Assembly (NCBI GenBank): GCA_947500445.1
Contig: CANMSB010000011.1
Location: 59,044 to 123,043, forward strand
Length of the DNA stretch: 64,000 bases
Direction: 5' to 3'
Source: an uncultured Flavobacteriaceae bacterium
Lineage (GTDB): Bacteria; Bacteroidota; Bacteroidia; Flavobacteriales; Flavobacteriaceae
Of this stretch, positions 1 through 8,801 are shown in pieces; the first letter of the stretch is position 1; each line of letters opens with the position of its first letter. The position numbers and the translations under genes were made by a program. A model generated the notes under the pieces. The model was not told the origin of the DNA. It searched no databases and saw nothing but the letters and a program-made list of their open reading frames with translations.

Positions 1-2526
1 TTGCAATACCAATTCACTGGCTTCGGAAAGTCCCAAGAAAACATTTTCCCTGGTCGATCCGTTATTTTTACGGACCATTATACCGAACATTCCGGTACCG
101 GGAACAGTGGACAGTTTTGTAGTGAACTCAAAATCGCCTTCAATTCTTTCAAAAATATATCGGAACTGATCCGAGGTCCCGGAAATACCGGAACCCGAAG
201 CTTCCATGGTAAAAATACCGTTGGAAGAGCGCACCCGTCCTGAAGGTGAGGCCCCGCCCACATTACCGTTTTTGGCAACAAATACCGTTCTGCCATCGGC
301 ATACTGGTTATTGCTTGCCGATTTGGTCGTTAGGCCATTCCCGTCAAAAAATAATGTATGGGTCGCGCTACCCGTTACATAGGGGCTCCTGATAAAGGCT
401 TCCTTATTTTTTTTGATGGTAAACGGATATTCAAAGCTGCTGTCTACCGATCTTAAAACCACCTCTTTGTTTTCTTCGGAAGCATTGCGTACCCTCCAAA
501 TGGTAAACCCATCGGAATTGTCGTCGTTATTTACCCTTCCCAAAGAAGTCAATCGCAATCCGGTACCCTGTACGCCCGCATCTTCGTCGCGAAAACGAAT
601 GTCCTTAAAACCGTCCTGCACCACTACCACGTCCAATCGGTTAAAGGCGAACGCCCGGGAGGTTTTGCCCTTTACGGTAAACGTGAAAGGTGCTTCGTCG
701 GGATCGTTGTTCGCAATGGTTATGGTAGCCGTACGGTCGCCATCTGCCAAAGGGGCGAACCTAATGGTCAATTGCCCGCGCTCACGGTTGACAAGGTTGG
801 CATTTGGGGTTTGCGTTACTTCAAAATCCGCGGCCTGTGGCCCGCTGATCGAAACATCGGAAAGGTTTAAGGTTCCTCCCCCCAAATTGGTAACCTCAAA
901 ATCGTTTTCGACCCCGTTATTGCCCAATCGCACGGTACCAAAATCAAAAAGTGCCCCATTTTCCAACACTTCTCCCGCAGAAGTTGTGATCTGTATGTCC
1001 GGTAGGTCGGTAGTGAGCAAGGTAGTAATGGAATTTGGTGGTAGCACAATGGTTCCATCGGGCAGGGTCACGGTTTCCGAGGGGTCGGCTTCGCTACCCA
1101 AAGTTCCCGCTGCTTGATGCATTACCTTTCCAGAGAAGCCAAGATCGGAAATGTCCAAGGTTTTGCTTTCCCCGCTGGCATTGGTGATCCAGAAGTTTTT
1201 GTTGTTTTGATCTGAAAAAGAAAACCCGAACAGTTCCGGCACATCGGTACCGGCCAAATTAGACGTTTCCGAAAAAGAGAGCTGGCTTCTTTCCGTCATG
1301 CCCGAAACGGCCAAACTGGCCAACGATATTGCCCGACCAACGGCTTTTAAACCGCCATCGGTGGTAATCATTCCATTGAATTCGTGCATTTCCAAAATCT
1401 CCGAAGAGGCAAGCTCCAAATAACTTGCAATATTATAATTGACTACTAGGGCGTTTTCCCATTTAAAACGCTCTTGGTTGACACCGGGCCCTATTTTGAA
1501 AAAGTTGGGCATGTATTCCGTCCACCAAACATCCCAGTTCTGTTGGGTCACCAAAGCATCAAAATCGGTATTGACCTTTGCCTGGTCAAAAACGGTACGG
1601 AACGAATTGAGCATCGCGTTCAACTCCGGTTGTGTGGTTGCCGTCTGATTGGGGTCGGATTCGATATAGGCGTGCATGGTCAATGCATCTACCAAGTTTC
1701 GGTCCAATCGGGGAATTACGTACCCGTTCCAAAAGTTTTTTCGCCTTCCCGATGATCCGTCGGTATTAAAAAAGGCCACAGCGGAAAACTTGGCTTCCGG
1801 AAACTCTTTTTTGATCTCCGTAATAAAATAGTGGCAGGCCTCGGGATAACCAAAGCCGGCATTATCGGCCCGAAAGCCCTGAAAGTTTTTGAACTGATAT
1901 TCCCCTGCACCGAAATAAAGTTCATTGGAAAGCTCCAAATAGCGTACGGGCATGCCATTTGCCTCCGCACGCCGCAGCATTTCCAGGTTACGTGCCAAAC
2001 GGTCTTCGAACGCGCGCCACCAATCGGGCTGCAACGGGTCAAACGTGGGGCTGTCTTCCGGCACCCCAAATTTCTCGGCATAATAATCCAGCCCTGGGGT
2101 GGTCATGTTCAACACATATACCGGAGCAAGCCCATTGGCCTCTTGTGCCTTGGCAAAGTTCTCTATGGAATTGACCTTACCGTTGCCGTTCTCAATGATC
2201 GACTTTACAAAACCGATCATTTTGGAAGGGTCTACCCAACCATCTTCACTCCCAGGGGTTCCCTTGGCAGGAAAGAACGTATCGTTCCGATAATCCCAAT
2301 TTTCCGATACGGTACCTCCGGGATATCGGAGATTTCCGAGTCTCGATTTTTTTAAAGAGGCAACTCTATTGGGATTGTCCCACGGTTCCTCGATCAGTGT
2401 GGTGTTGTTGTTGCACCCCATCATATCGGGATTGTTGTTTACCGCAGTGCCCTCGGTCACCTGTACCTGGGCCTGAAGGAAAACGGTACAACAAAAAAGA
2501 AAGAGCAGCGTAATTTTTGTTTTCAT
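1..2526 (-). CDS. Secreted clan GH-A-like glycoside hydrolase with C-terminal accessory domains (partial, runs off window)
   Basis: Reading from the ATG at 2526 the frame stays open for 842 codons to the window edge, so the C-terminus is missing. Residues 1-20 form a signal peptide ending near LQAQ. The catalytic part (about 25-480) carries an RYPGG strand motif, a LSNELYF motif with Glu202 as likely acid/base, and WWTEYM with Glu337 as likely nucleophile, the arrangement of retaining (beta/alpha)8 clan A hydrolases. Residues about 505-622 resemble an ASPM/SPD-2/Hydin-type 'choice-of-anchor D' beta-sandwich (FDFGTVRLGNNG, ITIANNDPDE). Residues from about 720 (FEFTTKLSTVPGTG) resemble a DUF1349-like concanavalin fold. 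A sorting tail may lie beyond the edge. It is divergent from the GH43 gene and shares the RYPGG and NELYF motifs with the hydrolase at 22709. Family and substrate are not assigned; GH39-, GH51- or GH79-like are possibilities. Confidence 0.75.
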   Translation of the reverse strand, partial: MKTKITLLFLFCCTVFLQAQVQVTEGTAVNNNPDMMGCNNNTTLIEEPWDNPNRVASLKKSRLGNLRYPGGTVSENWDYRNDTFFPAKGTPGSEDGWVDPSKMIGFVKSIIENGNGKVNSIENFAKAQEANGLAPVYVLNMTTPGLDYYAEKFGVPEDSPTFDPLQPDWWRAFEDRLARNLEMLRRAEANGMPVRYLELSNELYFGAGEYQFKNFQGFRADNAGFGYPEACHYFITEIKKEFPEAKFSAVAFFNTDGSSGRRKNFWNGYVIPRLDRNLVDALTMHAYIESDPNQTATTQPELNAMLNSFRTVFDQAKVNTDFDALVTQQNWDVWWTEYMPNFFKIGPGVNQERFKWENALVVNYNIASYLELASSEILEMHEFNGMITTDGGLKAVGRAISLASLAVSGMTERSQLSFSETSNLAGTDVPELFGFSFSDQNNKNFWITNASGESKTLDISDLGFSGKVMHQAAGTLGSEADPSETVTLPDGTIVLPPNSITTLLTTDLPDIQITTSAGEVLENGALFDFGTVRLGNNGVENDFEVTNLGGGTLNLSDVSISGPQAADFEVTQTPNANLVNRERGQLTIRFAPLADGDRTATITIANNDPDEAPFTFTVKGKTSRAFAFNRLDVVVVQDGFKDIRFRDEDAGVQGTGLRLTSLGRVNNDDNSDGFTIWRVRNASEENKEVVLRSVDSSFEYPFTIKKNKEAFIRSPYVTGSATHTLFFDGNGLTTKSASNNQYADGRTVFVAKNGNVGGASPSGRVRSSNGIFTMEASGSGISGTSDQFRYIFERIEGDFEFTTKLSTVPGTGMFGIMVRKNNGSTRENVFLGLSEASELVLQ

Positions 2527-2689
2527 CGTTTTTGAGGATTTATTAGTTCTTAGCTAAAATGTTGGGTAATATCACAAAAAGCAGTAGTCAAAATCGATGG
2601 ATTCGCGAATCAAAAGGTAGAAAGTTGTTAAAACTGCTAAGTTGTATCATACAAAAACCCAATTTTTAGAACCGCTTAAAGCATCCCTT

Positions 2690-3712
2690 ATGTCCCTCGT
2701 TAAAAAAGGCATTTGTACCTTGTTGTTGTGTGCTATTTCCAGTGTTGTTGCGCAAACCAAAATCGTTACCGGTAATCCCATACTGACCGATTGGTATGCG
2801 GATCCCGAAATGGCCATTTTTGAAAATACCTATTGGCTCTTTCCCACCTTTTCCGGAGTTACGAAAAAACAGGACTTCATTGATATTTTTTCGTCCAACG
2901 ACCTGAAGCAGTGGACAAAGTATGACAAGGTCGTCGACCCTAGCAATGTCAAATGGGCGAAAGATGCCGTTTGGGCCCCTTCGGCCATTCAAAAAGACAG
3001 TACCTATTACATTTTCTTTAGTGCCAACGATATACAGACCCCCGAAAGCCATTGGTGGGACCCCAAGGTACACGACAGTACCGAAGTCGGCGGTATCGGG
3101 GTCGTTCGGGCCAAGCATCCCGAAGGACCCTATGTCGACCATATCGGGAAACCGCTCATAGGAACGGTCGTCAATGGGGCACAGCCCATAGACCAAAGTA
3201 TTTTTCGCGACCATGATGGTACCCATTATATTATGTACGGTGGCTGGGGCCATTGTAACATTGGTATGTTGAACGACGATTTCACCGCTTTAAAACCCTT
3301 TGCCGACGGCAGTCTATTAAAGGAGATTACGCCCGAAAACTATGTTGAAGGTCCGGTAATGTTTTATAAGGACGGCCATTATTATCTAATGTGGTCGGAA
3401 GGAAGTTGGGGCAGGGACAGCTATCGTGTGGCCTATGGAAGGGCCAAATCCCCATTGGGGCCATTTGACCGTATTGCTACGATTTTAGCATCGGATCCGG
3501 AAATCGCCACGGGAGCGGGCCACAATTCCGTGCTCAACGTTCCCGGCACCGACGATTGGTACATCCTCTATCATAGAAGACCTATTCCCAACGAACACCG
3601 GAACCACCGCGTGGTCTGTATCGACCGAATGTACTTTAACGAAGATGGCACAATACTTCCGATCATTATGACCCATACGGGCGTGCCCCCGATACCTTTA
3701 GAGCAAGAATAA
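2690..3712 (+). CDS. Glycoside hydrolase family 43-type (arabinofuranosidase/xylosidase-like)
   Basis: I chose the ATG at 2690 because it begins a clean signal peptide (MSLVKKGICTLLL...VVAQ); an in-frame TTG at 2642 would add 16 unlikely residues. The mature protein of about 320 residues is a single five-bladed propeller domain. DWYADPEMAIF supplies the N-terminal catalytic-base Asp of GH43, a second Asp region is DQSIFRDHDG, and YVEGPVMFYKDG carries the general-acid Glu typical of the family (EGP). GH43 enzymes release arabinose or xylose, sometimes galactose, by inversion. It lies 56 bp upstream of the GH127 gene on the same strand, which suggests consecutive removal of arabinose-type side chains in the periplasm. 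The subfamily cannot be fixed by eye. Confidence 0.85.
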   Translation: MSLVKKGICTLLLCAISSVVAQTKIVTGNPILTDWYADPEMAIFENTYWLFPTFSGVTKKQDFIDIFSSNDLKQWTKYDKVVDPSNVKWAKDAVWAPSAIQKDSTYYIFFSANDIQTPESHWWDPKVHDSTEVGGIGVVRAKHPEGPYVDHIGKPLIGTVVNGAQPIDQSIFRDHDGTHYIMYGGWGHCNIGMLNDDFTALKPFADGSLLKEITPENYVEGPVMFYKDGHYYLMWSEGSWGRDSYRVAYGRAKSPLGPFDRIATILASDPEIATGAGHNSVLNVPGTDDWYILYHRRPIPNEHRNHRVVCIDRMYFNEDGTILPIIMTHTGVPPIPLEQE

Positions 3713-3768
3713 TCCGATGTTTGCCGCTCCCGTAAACCGACGCTTTACATCAAACCAATGTATTTAAA

Positions 3769-5628
3769 ATGCTTAACATCCAACAAATGAACCTTGCTCC
3801 CCTCGTCCATAGCTTTTTGTTAAGCTTTTTTGTTTGGATCAATGTTGCCGCCCAAACCCATACCAAAGATTTTTTTACCCCCTTGGAAGCCAATAGCTGT
3901 CAACTATCCGGACATTTGGAGAACAACCTGAACAAAACCATTGCGCATTGGAGTATCGCAAAAGTTCCCTATCAAGAGTTTGCCAGTTTCTTCTCCAAGG
4001 GCAGACCAAAATTTGCTTCGGGAGAAATGTGGGGCAAAGCCGTTAGGGCGGCCTGTATGTTCTATAGGTATCAAAACGACATCCGTTTGAAAACCTTATT
4101 GGACGAAACGGTTTCGGACCTATTGACCAAAGAGCGTGCGAACGGAACCATAAGCTGTACCCCCATTACCGACCAACCCGACGCCAAAGGGGGCGACCTT
4201 TGGGAGCGAAAATATGTGCTGTTGGGACTGGAACGCTACTATACCCTGGTCGACCAAAATCCGGAGGTATTGGCTTCCATGGTACGGCAGACCGATGCGT
4301 TGATCTCCCAGATCGGACCCGCCCCAAAAACTCCGGTTACGGCCACCGGTTGGAGCCACAACAATATTGAATCGAGCACCATACTCGAACCGGTCATGCG
4401 CCTGTACAAGCTTACCGGAAAAAATCGTTTTTTGGACTTCGCCAAATACCTTGTGGCAAGTGGTGGTGCCCAGGGGTTCGATCTTGTCGCGGAAGCGCTA
4501 TCGAACATGCCTCCACACAAAATGGCCGGGGGCACCTACCCCAAAGCCTATGAAATGCTCTCCTTTTTTGAAGGTCTGGCAGAATATTACAGGGTTACGG
4601 GTGATGAGCGTATCAAGCGGGCGATCATAAACATGTACCGAAAGGTGGCTTCAAAAGAAATTACCATTGTAGGCAACGGGGGCAATGATCTTTACCATAG
4701 CAATGGGGAGTGCTGGGGCGATACCGCATACGAGCAGACCAACCCTAAAATCGAGCGGATGATGGAAACCTGTGTTGGGGTCACCTGGTTAAAATTTTCT
4801 TCACAAGTATTGCGGCTTACCGGCGATCCGTCCATTGCGGACATGATGGAACGTTATATTTATAATGGCCTTATCGGCGCACAAAAGTCGAACGGAGATA
4901 CCTTTAGTTATTCCAACCTCCTCAATGGCGTTAAGGACAATCCCTTGGGATGGGGGGTCTATTTTTACAATAAAGGACGCATTACCTGTTGCGAACTTAA
5001 CGGCCCCATGGGGCTGGCCTATATTCCTTATATAGCGGTAATGGATTCCCGAACCGGACCAGTGGTCAACCTATACAACAAGGGAACGTATAAAACGACC
5101 GGCAAAAGCGGACAAGAAATTACCTTGCACATCGACTCCGACTACCCAAAACATGGAAAAATCACCCTCCGCCCCAAGCTGGGCACACCGGAACACTTTA
5201 CCCTGAACTTAAGAATACCCGAGTGGAGTACCGATACCCGATTGCAGTTAAATGGTGTCGATCAGAAAGTAACGCCCGGAACGTATAAAACCCTTACAAG
5301 GGAGTGGCGTGCCGATGATGTTGTTTCCTTGACCCTTGATATGGGCGTGCGTGTTTTGAGCGCACCCAAAAACGATGGGCATGTTGCGCTTCGTTATGGG
5401 CCGTTGGTCCTTGCCCGAAATGAGAACAGCGACCCTCTTTTTGATCGTCCCGTAGAGCTCGTCCCTAAAAACGGAAGGGTGAACGGCGTATTGAAAACAC
5501 CCATGAGCCCATTTGTTCAAATAGAAATTCAGATTCCCGTTACCAACGGGTACATAACCATGATCGACTATGCTTCCAGCGATAATTGGAACGGCAGAAA
5601 AACCTGTACGTGGCTTCCCGTAAAATAG
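3769..5628 (+). CDS. GH127-type (DUF1680) beta-L-arabinofuranosidase-like glycoside hydrolase
   Basis: A 619-residue exported protein with signal peptide LVHSFLLSFFVWINVAAQ. The (alpha/alpha)6 barrel begins with the family-typical GHLENNLNKT region and is followed by C-terminal beta-sandwich segments. In HypBA1, the reference GH127 beta-L-arabinofuranosidase, zinc is held by Glu338, Cys340, Cys417 and Cys418, with Cys417 as nucleophile. Here the METC motif gives Glu333 and Cys335, and ITCCELNGP gives Cys407-Cys408, so the full set is present at nearly the same spacing. That argues against the divergent GH127 group reported to act on anhydrogalactose, where I recall these residues are not conserved. 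It follows GH43 and converges on the NCS1 transporter pair. The likely role is release of beta-linked L-arabinofuranose in the periplasm. Confidence 0.87.
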   Translation: MLNIQQMNLAPLVHSFLLSFFVWINVAAQTHTKDFFTPLEANSCQLSGHLENNLNKTIAHWSIAKVPYQEFASFFSKGRPKFASGEMWGKAVRAACMFYRYQNDIRLKTLLDETVSDLLTKERANGTISCTPITDQPDAKGGDLWERKYVLLGLERYYTLVDQNPEVLASMVRQTDALISQIGPAPKTPVTATGWSHNNIESSTILEPVMRLYKLTGKNRFLDFAKYLVASGGAQGFDLVAEALSNMPPHKMAGGTYPKAYEMLSFFEGLAEYYRVTGDERIKRAIINMYRKVASKEITIVGNGGNDLYHSNGECWGDTAYEQTNPKIERMMETCVGVTWLKFSSQVLRLTGDPSIADMMERYIYNGLIGAQKSNGDTFSYSNLLNGVKDNPLGWGVYFYNKGRITCCELNGPMGLAYIPYIAVMDSRTGPVVNLYNKGTYKTTGKSGQEITLHIDSDYPKHGKITLRPKLGTPEHFTLNLRIPEWSTDTRLQLNGVDQKVTPGTYKTLTREWRADDVVSLTLDMGVRVLSAPKNDGHVALRYGPLVLARNENSDPLFDRPVELVPKNGRVNGVLKTPMSPFVQIEIQIPVTNGYITMIDYASSDNWNGRKTCTWLPVK

Positions 5629-5640
5629 GATAATCGAGGG

Positions 5641-5817
5641 TTATCGCTCCTTTTCCGTTTTATTGATCCAAAAAGGGGCTGTACAGAACCAGATCAAGGT
5701 TCCGGAAAGAATCAAGTTTTTGTACCATTCCAGGTCCAACAATTGCGCAAAAACCAAAAATGAAGGAATAATGGTCAATGCCAGGCCGATATAGGAGAGT
5801 ATTTTGGGAACGTTCAT
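5641..5817 (-). CDS. Small two-helix membrane protein coupled to the NCS1 transporter
   Basis: A 58-codon frame starts at the ATG at 5817, one base after the stop codon of the transporter gene (5819-5821), and ends at a TAA at 5641. It encodes two hydrophobic helices (ILSYIGLALTIIPSFLVFAQ and NLILSGTLIWFCTAPFWI) separated by a short polar loop DLEWYK, with a charged tail KTEKER. The one-base spacing implies translational coupling with the transporter. Small membrane partners of this kind are known for several transporter families in Bacteroidetes, but I do not recognise this one. A role as transporter subunit or stabiliser is inference from position. Confidence 0.7.
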   Translation of the reverse strand: MNVPKILSYIGLALTIIPSFLVFAQLLDLEWYKNLILSGTLIWFCTAPFWINKTEKER

Positions 5818-5818
5818 T

Positions 5819-7255
5819 TTAAATGGATTTAACGGATGATGCGGGTGCGATGGTTTCTTTCTTGGTCAGGTATTTCTGTTGAAGGTATGCAAAAAACAGA
5901 TAGCTCAATCCACCGATGATCCATCCGGGTACGGCAACGAAAAAGTAAAAATCCGCTTCGGTGTATACGTAAATACTATAACTGCCCGCTAAGGCGACGA
6001 TCCACGCCAACAATACGGAAATATTGATGTTTATTTTTCGCAAAGATGCAAAATTGCAATGTAGGCCGAGTTTCGGAAAAACAAAAATATCGATGATCAC
6101 CACCGCACCGACCGGGGATGCCAATAGAGCGTAAAGGCCTAAAAATTGATCTAATTTGCTAATAATGGCCGGTGAACAGGCCAAAATCGTTGCGGTAATA
6201 CCGACGATCATGGTAATCTTCCAACGCGGAAATTTGGGCAATAGCGCCTGAACCGCCAACCCTGCCCTGTATATGGTAGGGTTTGCAGTGGTCCAACCGG
6301 CCACCACCACACAGATCGCTCCCGCCAAGCCAGCACCCATAAACGCGATTTCACCAGGCGATGGATTTGTATTTCCCGCTTGAAAAGCCACGGCACATAA
6401 GATCCCGGAAGCGATCCACGCCATAAAATGCCCGATAAACATACCAAAGGCGGATGCCAACCCGTAGTACGATTTTTTGGCATAGCGGTAAATGGACATA
6501 TCGGCGAGTCCCAAATGCATGGAACTGTTACAGAGCCATGCAAAAATCAGCACATGCCAAAAAGAGTATTTGGTCTGGCCTTCGGCCGGTACGCCGGTCC
6601 AGATTTTGGATTTCCCGATTTCCCAGAAACTTTCAACCGAATCGACCCCCAAGGAAGGAAGCATTGCAATACCCGAGGCCAAAAAGATCAAGGGCATCCA
6701 AGGCGCAAAAATATTGGCGAATTTTGATACCCGATCAAACCCAAAGGTGGCTACGATAGTGATGACCATTCCGATCGCCACAATGATCAAGATCCATAAA
6801 AAACTGGTCGGATACAGATCGGTAAGTCCGGGACCGGGAACATTGACCAACAGGCCCACTGCGGAAGCGGAAACACCGATCATCGCCGAAGCGGTCACAC
6901 AAAATAGAATTCCGTTGACCACATTATATATGGTAACCAGCCCGAGACCGCTAATTTTCTCCAGCTGATAGAAAATGGTAAGCCGGGTTTTCACCGCTGC
7001 CGGTGCACAGATCAAGGTCCAACTCAAGGTCGCCAAAAGGTTTCCGAAGAGAAGGCCCAAAAAAATATCATAAATGCCTACCCCATGCAGTACGAACAGC
7101 GGACCAATAATAAATTCGGTTCCCGCAATATGTTCTCCGGCCACCATCCCTACAAAACTCTTAAAGCCCTTTACGGCCTTACGGGGTACGGGTTCTCTTT
7201 CATATTCATCGATTTCCGCGAGTTTTTCGGTAAGCGAGGTAGGACTATTGGCCAT
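5819..7255 (-). CDS. NCS1-family nucleobase:cation symporter (cytosine/purine/allantoin permease type)
   Basis: A 478-residue inner-membrane protein with about 12 hydrophobic segments. The N-terminal cytoplasmic tail (EREPVPRKAVKGFKSF) leads into TM1 with GMVAGEHIAGTEFIIGP, where the NCS1 substrate- and sodium-site signature normally lies. The family imports nucleobases, hydantoins or related heterocycles with Na+ or H+. Its place between GH127 and a sulfatase gene is odd for a base transporter. It may move a glycan-derived product, or simply be a passenger in the locus. It is divergent from sulfatase 1 across about 130 bp and is followed directly by a 58-residue membrane protein gene. Substrate unknown. 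Confidence 0.85.
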   Translation of the reverse strand: MANSPTSLTEKLAEIDEYEREPVPRKAVKGFKSFVGMVAGEHIAGTEFIIGPLFVLHGVGIYDIFLGLLFGNLLATLSWTLICAPAAVKTRLTIFYQLEKISGLGLVTIYNVVNGILFCVTASAMIGVSASAVGLLVNVPGPGLTDLYPTSFLWILIIVAIGMVITIVATFGFDRVSKFANIFAPWMPLIFLASGIAMLPSLGVDSVESFWEIGKSKIWTGVPAEGQTKYSFWHVLIFAWLCNSSMHLGLADMSIYRYAKKSYYGLASAFGMFIGHFMAWIASGILCAVAFQAGNTNPSPGEIAFMGAGLAGAICVVVAGWTTANPTIYRAGLAVQALLPKFPRWKITMIVGITATILACSPAIISKLDQFLGLYALLASPVGAVVIIDIFVFPKLGLHCNFASLRKININISVLLAWIVALAGSYSIYVYTEADFYFFVAVPGWIIGGLSYLFFAYLQQKYLTKKETIAPASSVKSI

Positions 7256-7388
7256 AGGATAGAAATAATTTGGTTATGGTTTGGTTACTCTAAAATGCCG
7301 ATTTTGGCCTCCATTTCTCTTTCAATTTGGAAAACGCAAGGAATTAGGGGCTTTTTTTAGGGATATTTCAATCAAACAAGAATCCAAG

Positions 7389-8801
7389 ATGAACTACACT
7401 ATTTCAGGCATGCTGATCATGCTTTTATTCACTTCGTGCAAAGGGGAAGGCGACAAAACAAAAATGGATACCCAAACCAAACCGAAAAAACCCAATATCG
7501 TGCTGATCGTGGCCGATGACCTCGGTTGGGCCGATCTGGGTTGCTATGGAAACACCTATTTTGAAAGCCCCCATTTGGATGCCCTCGCCGAAAGGGGCGT
7601 CCGTTTCGACAATGCCTATGCCGCAGCGCATGTTTGTTCCCCTACAAGGGCAAGCCTTTTAACGGGCAGGTATCCCGCACGGGTGGGGTTGACCAATTAT
7701 CTTTTTGGAACGAAGACCCTGGAGGATTCTCCCGTATTGCCCGCAACCTATGTCGACCATTTGCCCTTAAAAGAAGTTACCATCGCCGAAGAATTAAAAA
7801 AAGACGGTTATAAAACCTCTTTGATCGGAAAATGGCACTTGGGCGAGAATACCACTTTTGGGGAATCGGACCCGGAATTCCAAGGTTTTGATGTTACCGA
7901 AGGATTCGATTATGAGCTATTGCCCGTTAAGGACACCTATAAGTGGTACAAGATCGGGGATACTACCAAGGCCTTCGAATTGCCGTATTTGACCGAAGAG
8001 ATTACGCAAAATTCCATCGATTTTATCGAAAAGAACAAGGATACCACTTTTTTTATGACGGTAGCCCACTTTGCGGTACACTTGCCGTTACAGGGCGATT
8101 CCCTGCTAGTGGAAAAATACAGGGCCAAGGACAATCCTCGACCGGACGATTTTAATCCGGTATATGCCGCAATGATCGAACAAATGGATACCTCGGTCGG
8201 CCGTATCATGAAAAGTTTGGAAGAAAACGGGCTTCTAGAGGATACCATTGTACTCTTCGTTTCGGACAATGGCGGACTTGCCGTAGGCGAGGCCGGTAGC
8301 AAACCAACGGTAAACGATCCCCTACGCGCCGGAAAGGGTACCATATATGAAGGCGGGTTGCGCGTGCCCATGATCGCCTATTGGAAAGACCGTTTTGAAG
8401 GTGGCCGGGTAAACTCGTCCGTGTTATCGACCATCGACCTTTTCCCTACATTGTTATCGTTGACCAGGGAAGACCCGAAAGTAGTACAGAAAATAGATGG
8501 TACGGACAGGTTAGCCGCTTTTGAGACCGATGCCGTTTTAACAAGAGATGCCCTGTATTGGCATTACCCCCATTTTAGCAATCAGGGCGGCCGACCGAAG
8601 ACCGCCATGCGGCAAGGTGATATGAAATTGATACTTTCGTTGGAAGATGACGGTGTGGAGCTATACGATTTGGCAAAAGACCTTGGGGAAACCCAAAACC
8701 TGGCCGATCGGTTTCCGGAAACCGCTACCGCAATGAAAGACAGTATACAACAATGGCTGCATTCGGTAAACGCACCGATGCCCATAAAAAAAGAATTATG
8801 A
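7389..8801 (+). CDS. Type I (S1) sulfatase, formylglycine-dependent, lipoprotein
   Basis: The ATG at 7389 starts a lipoprotein signal (MNYTISGMLIMLLFTSC). An upstream in-frame start at 7281 would place 36 hydrophilic residues before it. PNIVLIVADDLGWADLG supplies the metal-binding Asp pair. Cys83 in the CSPTR motif is the residue converted to formylglycine by an anaerobic- or FGE-type maturase encoded elsewhere. IGKWHLG and SDNGG complete the S1 active-site motifs. Predicted to hydrolyse a sulfate ester from the locus's glycan in the periplasm or at the outer membrane. Its stop overlaps the start of the next gene (ATGA), so the two are translationally coupled. Substrate position is unknown. 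Confidence 0.9.
   Translation: MNYTISGMLIMLLFTSCKGEGDKTKMDTQTKPKKPNIVLIVADDLGWADLGCYGNTYFESPHLDALAERGVRFDNAYAAAHVCSPTRASLLTGRYPARVGLTNYLFGTKTLEDSPVLPATYVDHLPLKEVTIAEELKKDGYKTSLIGKWHLGENTTFGESDPEFQGFDVTEGFDYELLPVKDTYKWYKIGDTTKAFELPYLTEEITQNSIDFIEKNKDTTFFMTVAHFAVHLPLQGDSLLVEKYRAKDNPRPDDFNPVYAAMIEQMDTSVGRIMKSLEENGLLEDTIVLFVSDNGGLAVGEAGSKPTVNDPLRAGKGTIYEGGLRVPMIAYWKDRFEGGRVNSSVLSTIDLFPTLLSLTREDPKVVQKIDGTDRLAAFETDAVLTRDALYWHYPHFSNQGGRPKTAMRQGDMKLILSLEDDGVELYDLAKDLGETQNLADRFPETATAMKDSIQQWLHSVNAPMPIKKEL

Noticed and set aside
413..1117. 234-codon open frame on the plus strand opposite the edge hydrolase
   Set aside because: It is the antisense of a continuous 842-codon hydrolase frame with recognisable domains; its own sequence is low-complexity Ser/Pro/Val.
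3769..5628. GH127 as a 3,6-anhydro-D-galactosidase of a carrageenan locus
   Set aside because: All zinc and nucleophile residues of beta-L-arabinofuranosidase are present, and no carrageenase or anhydrogalactose catabolic gene is in the window.
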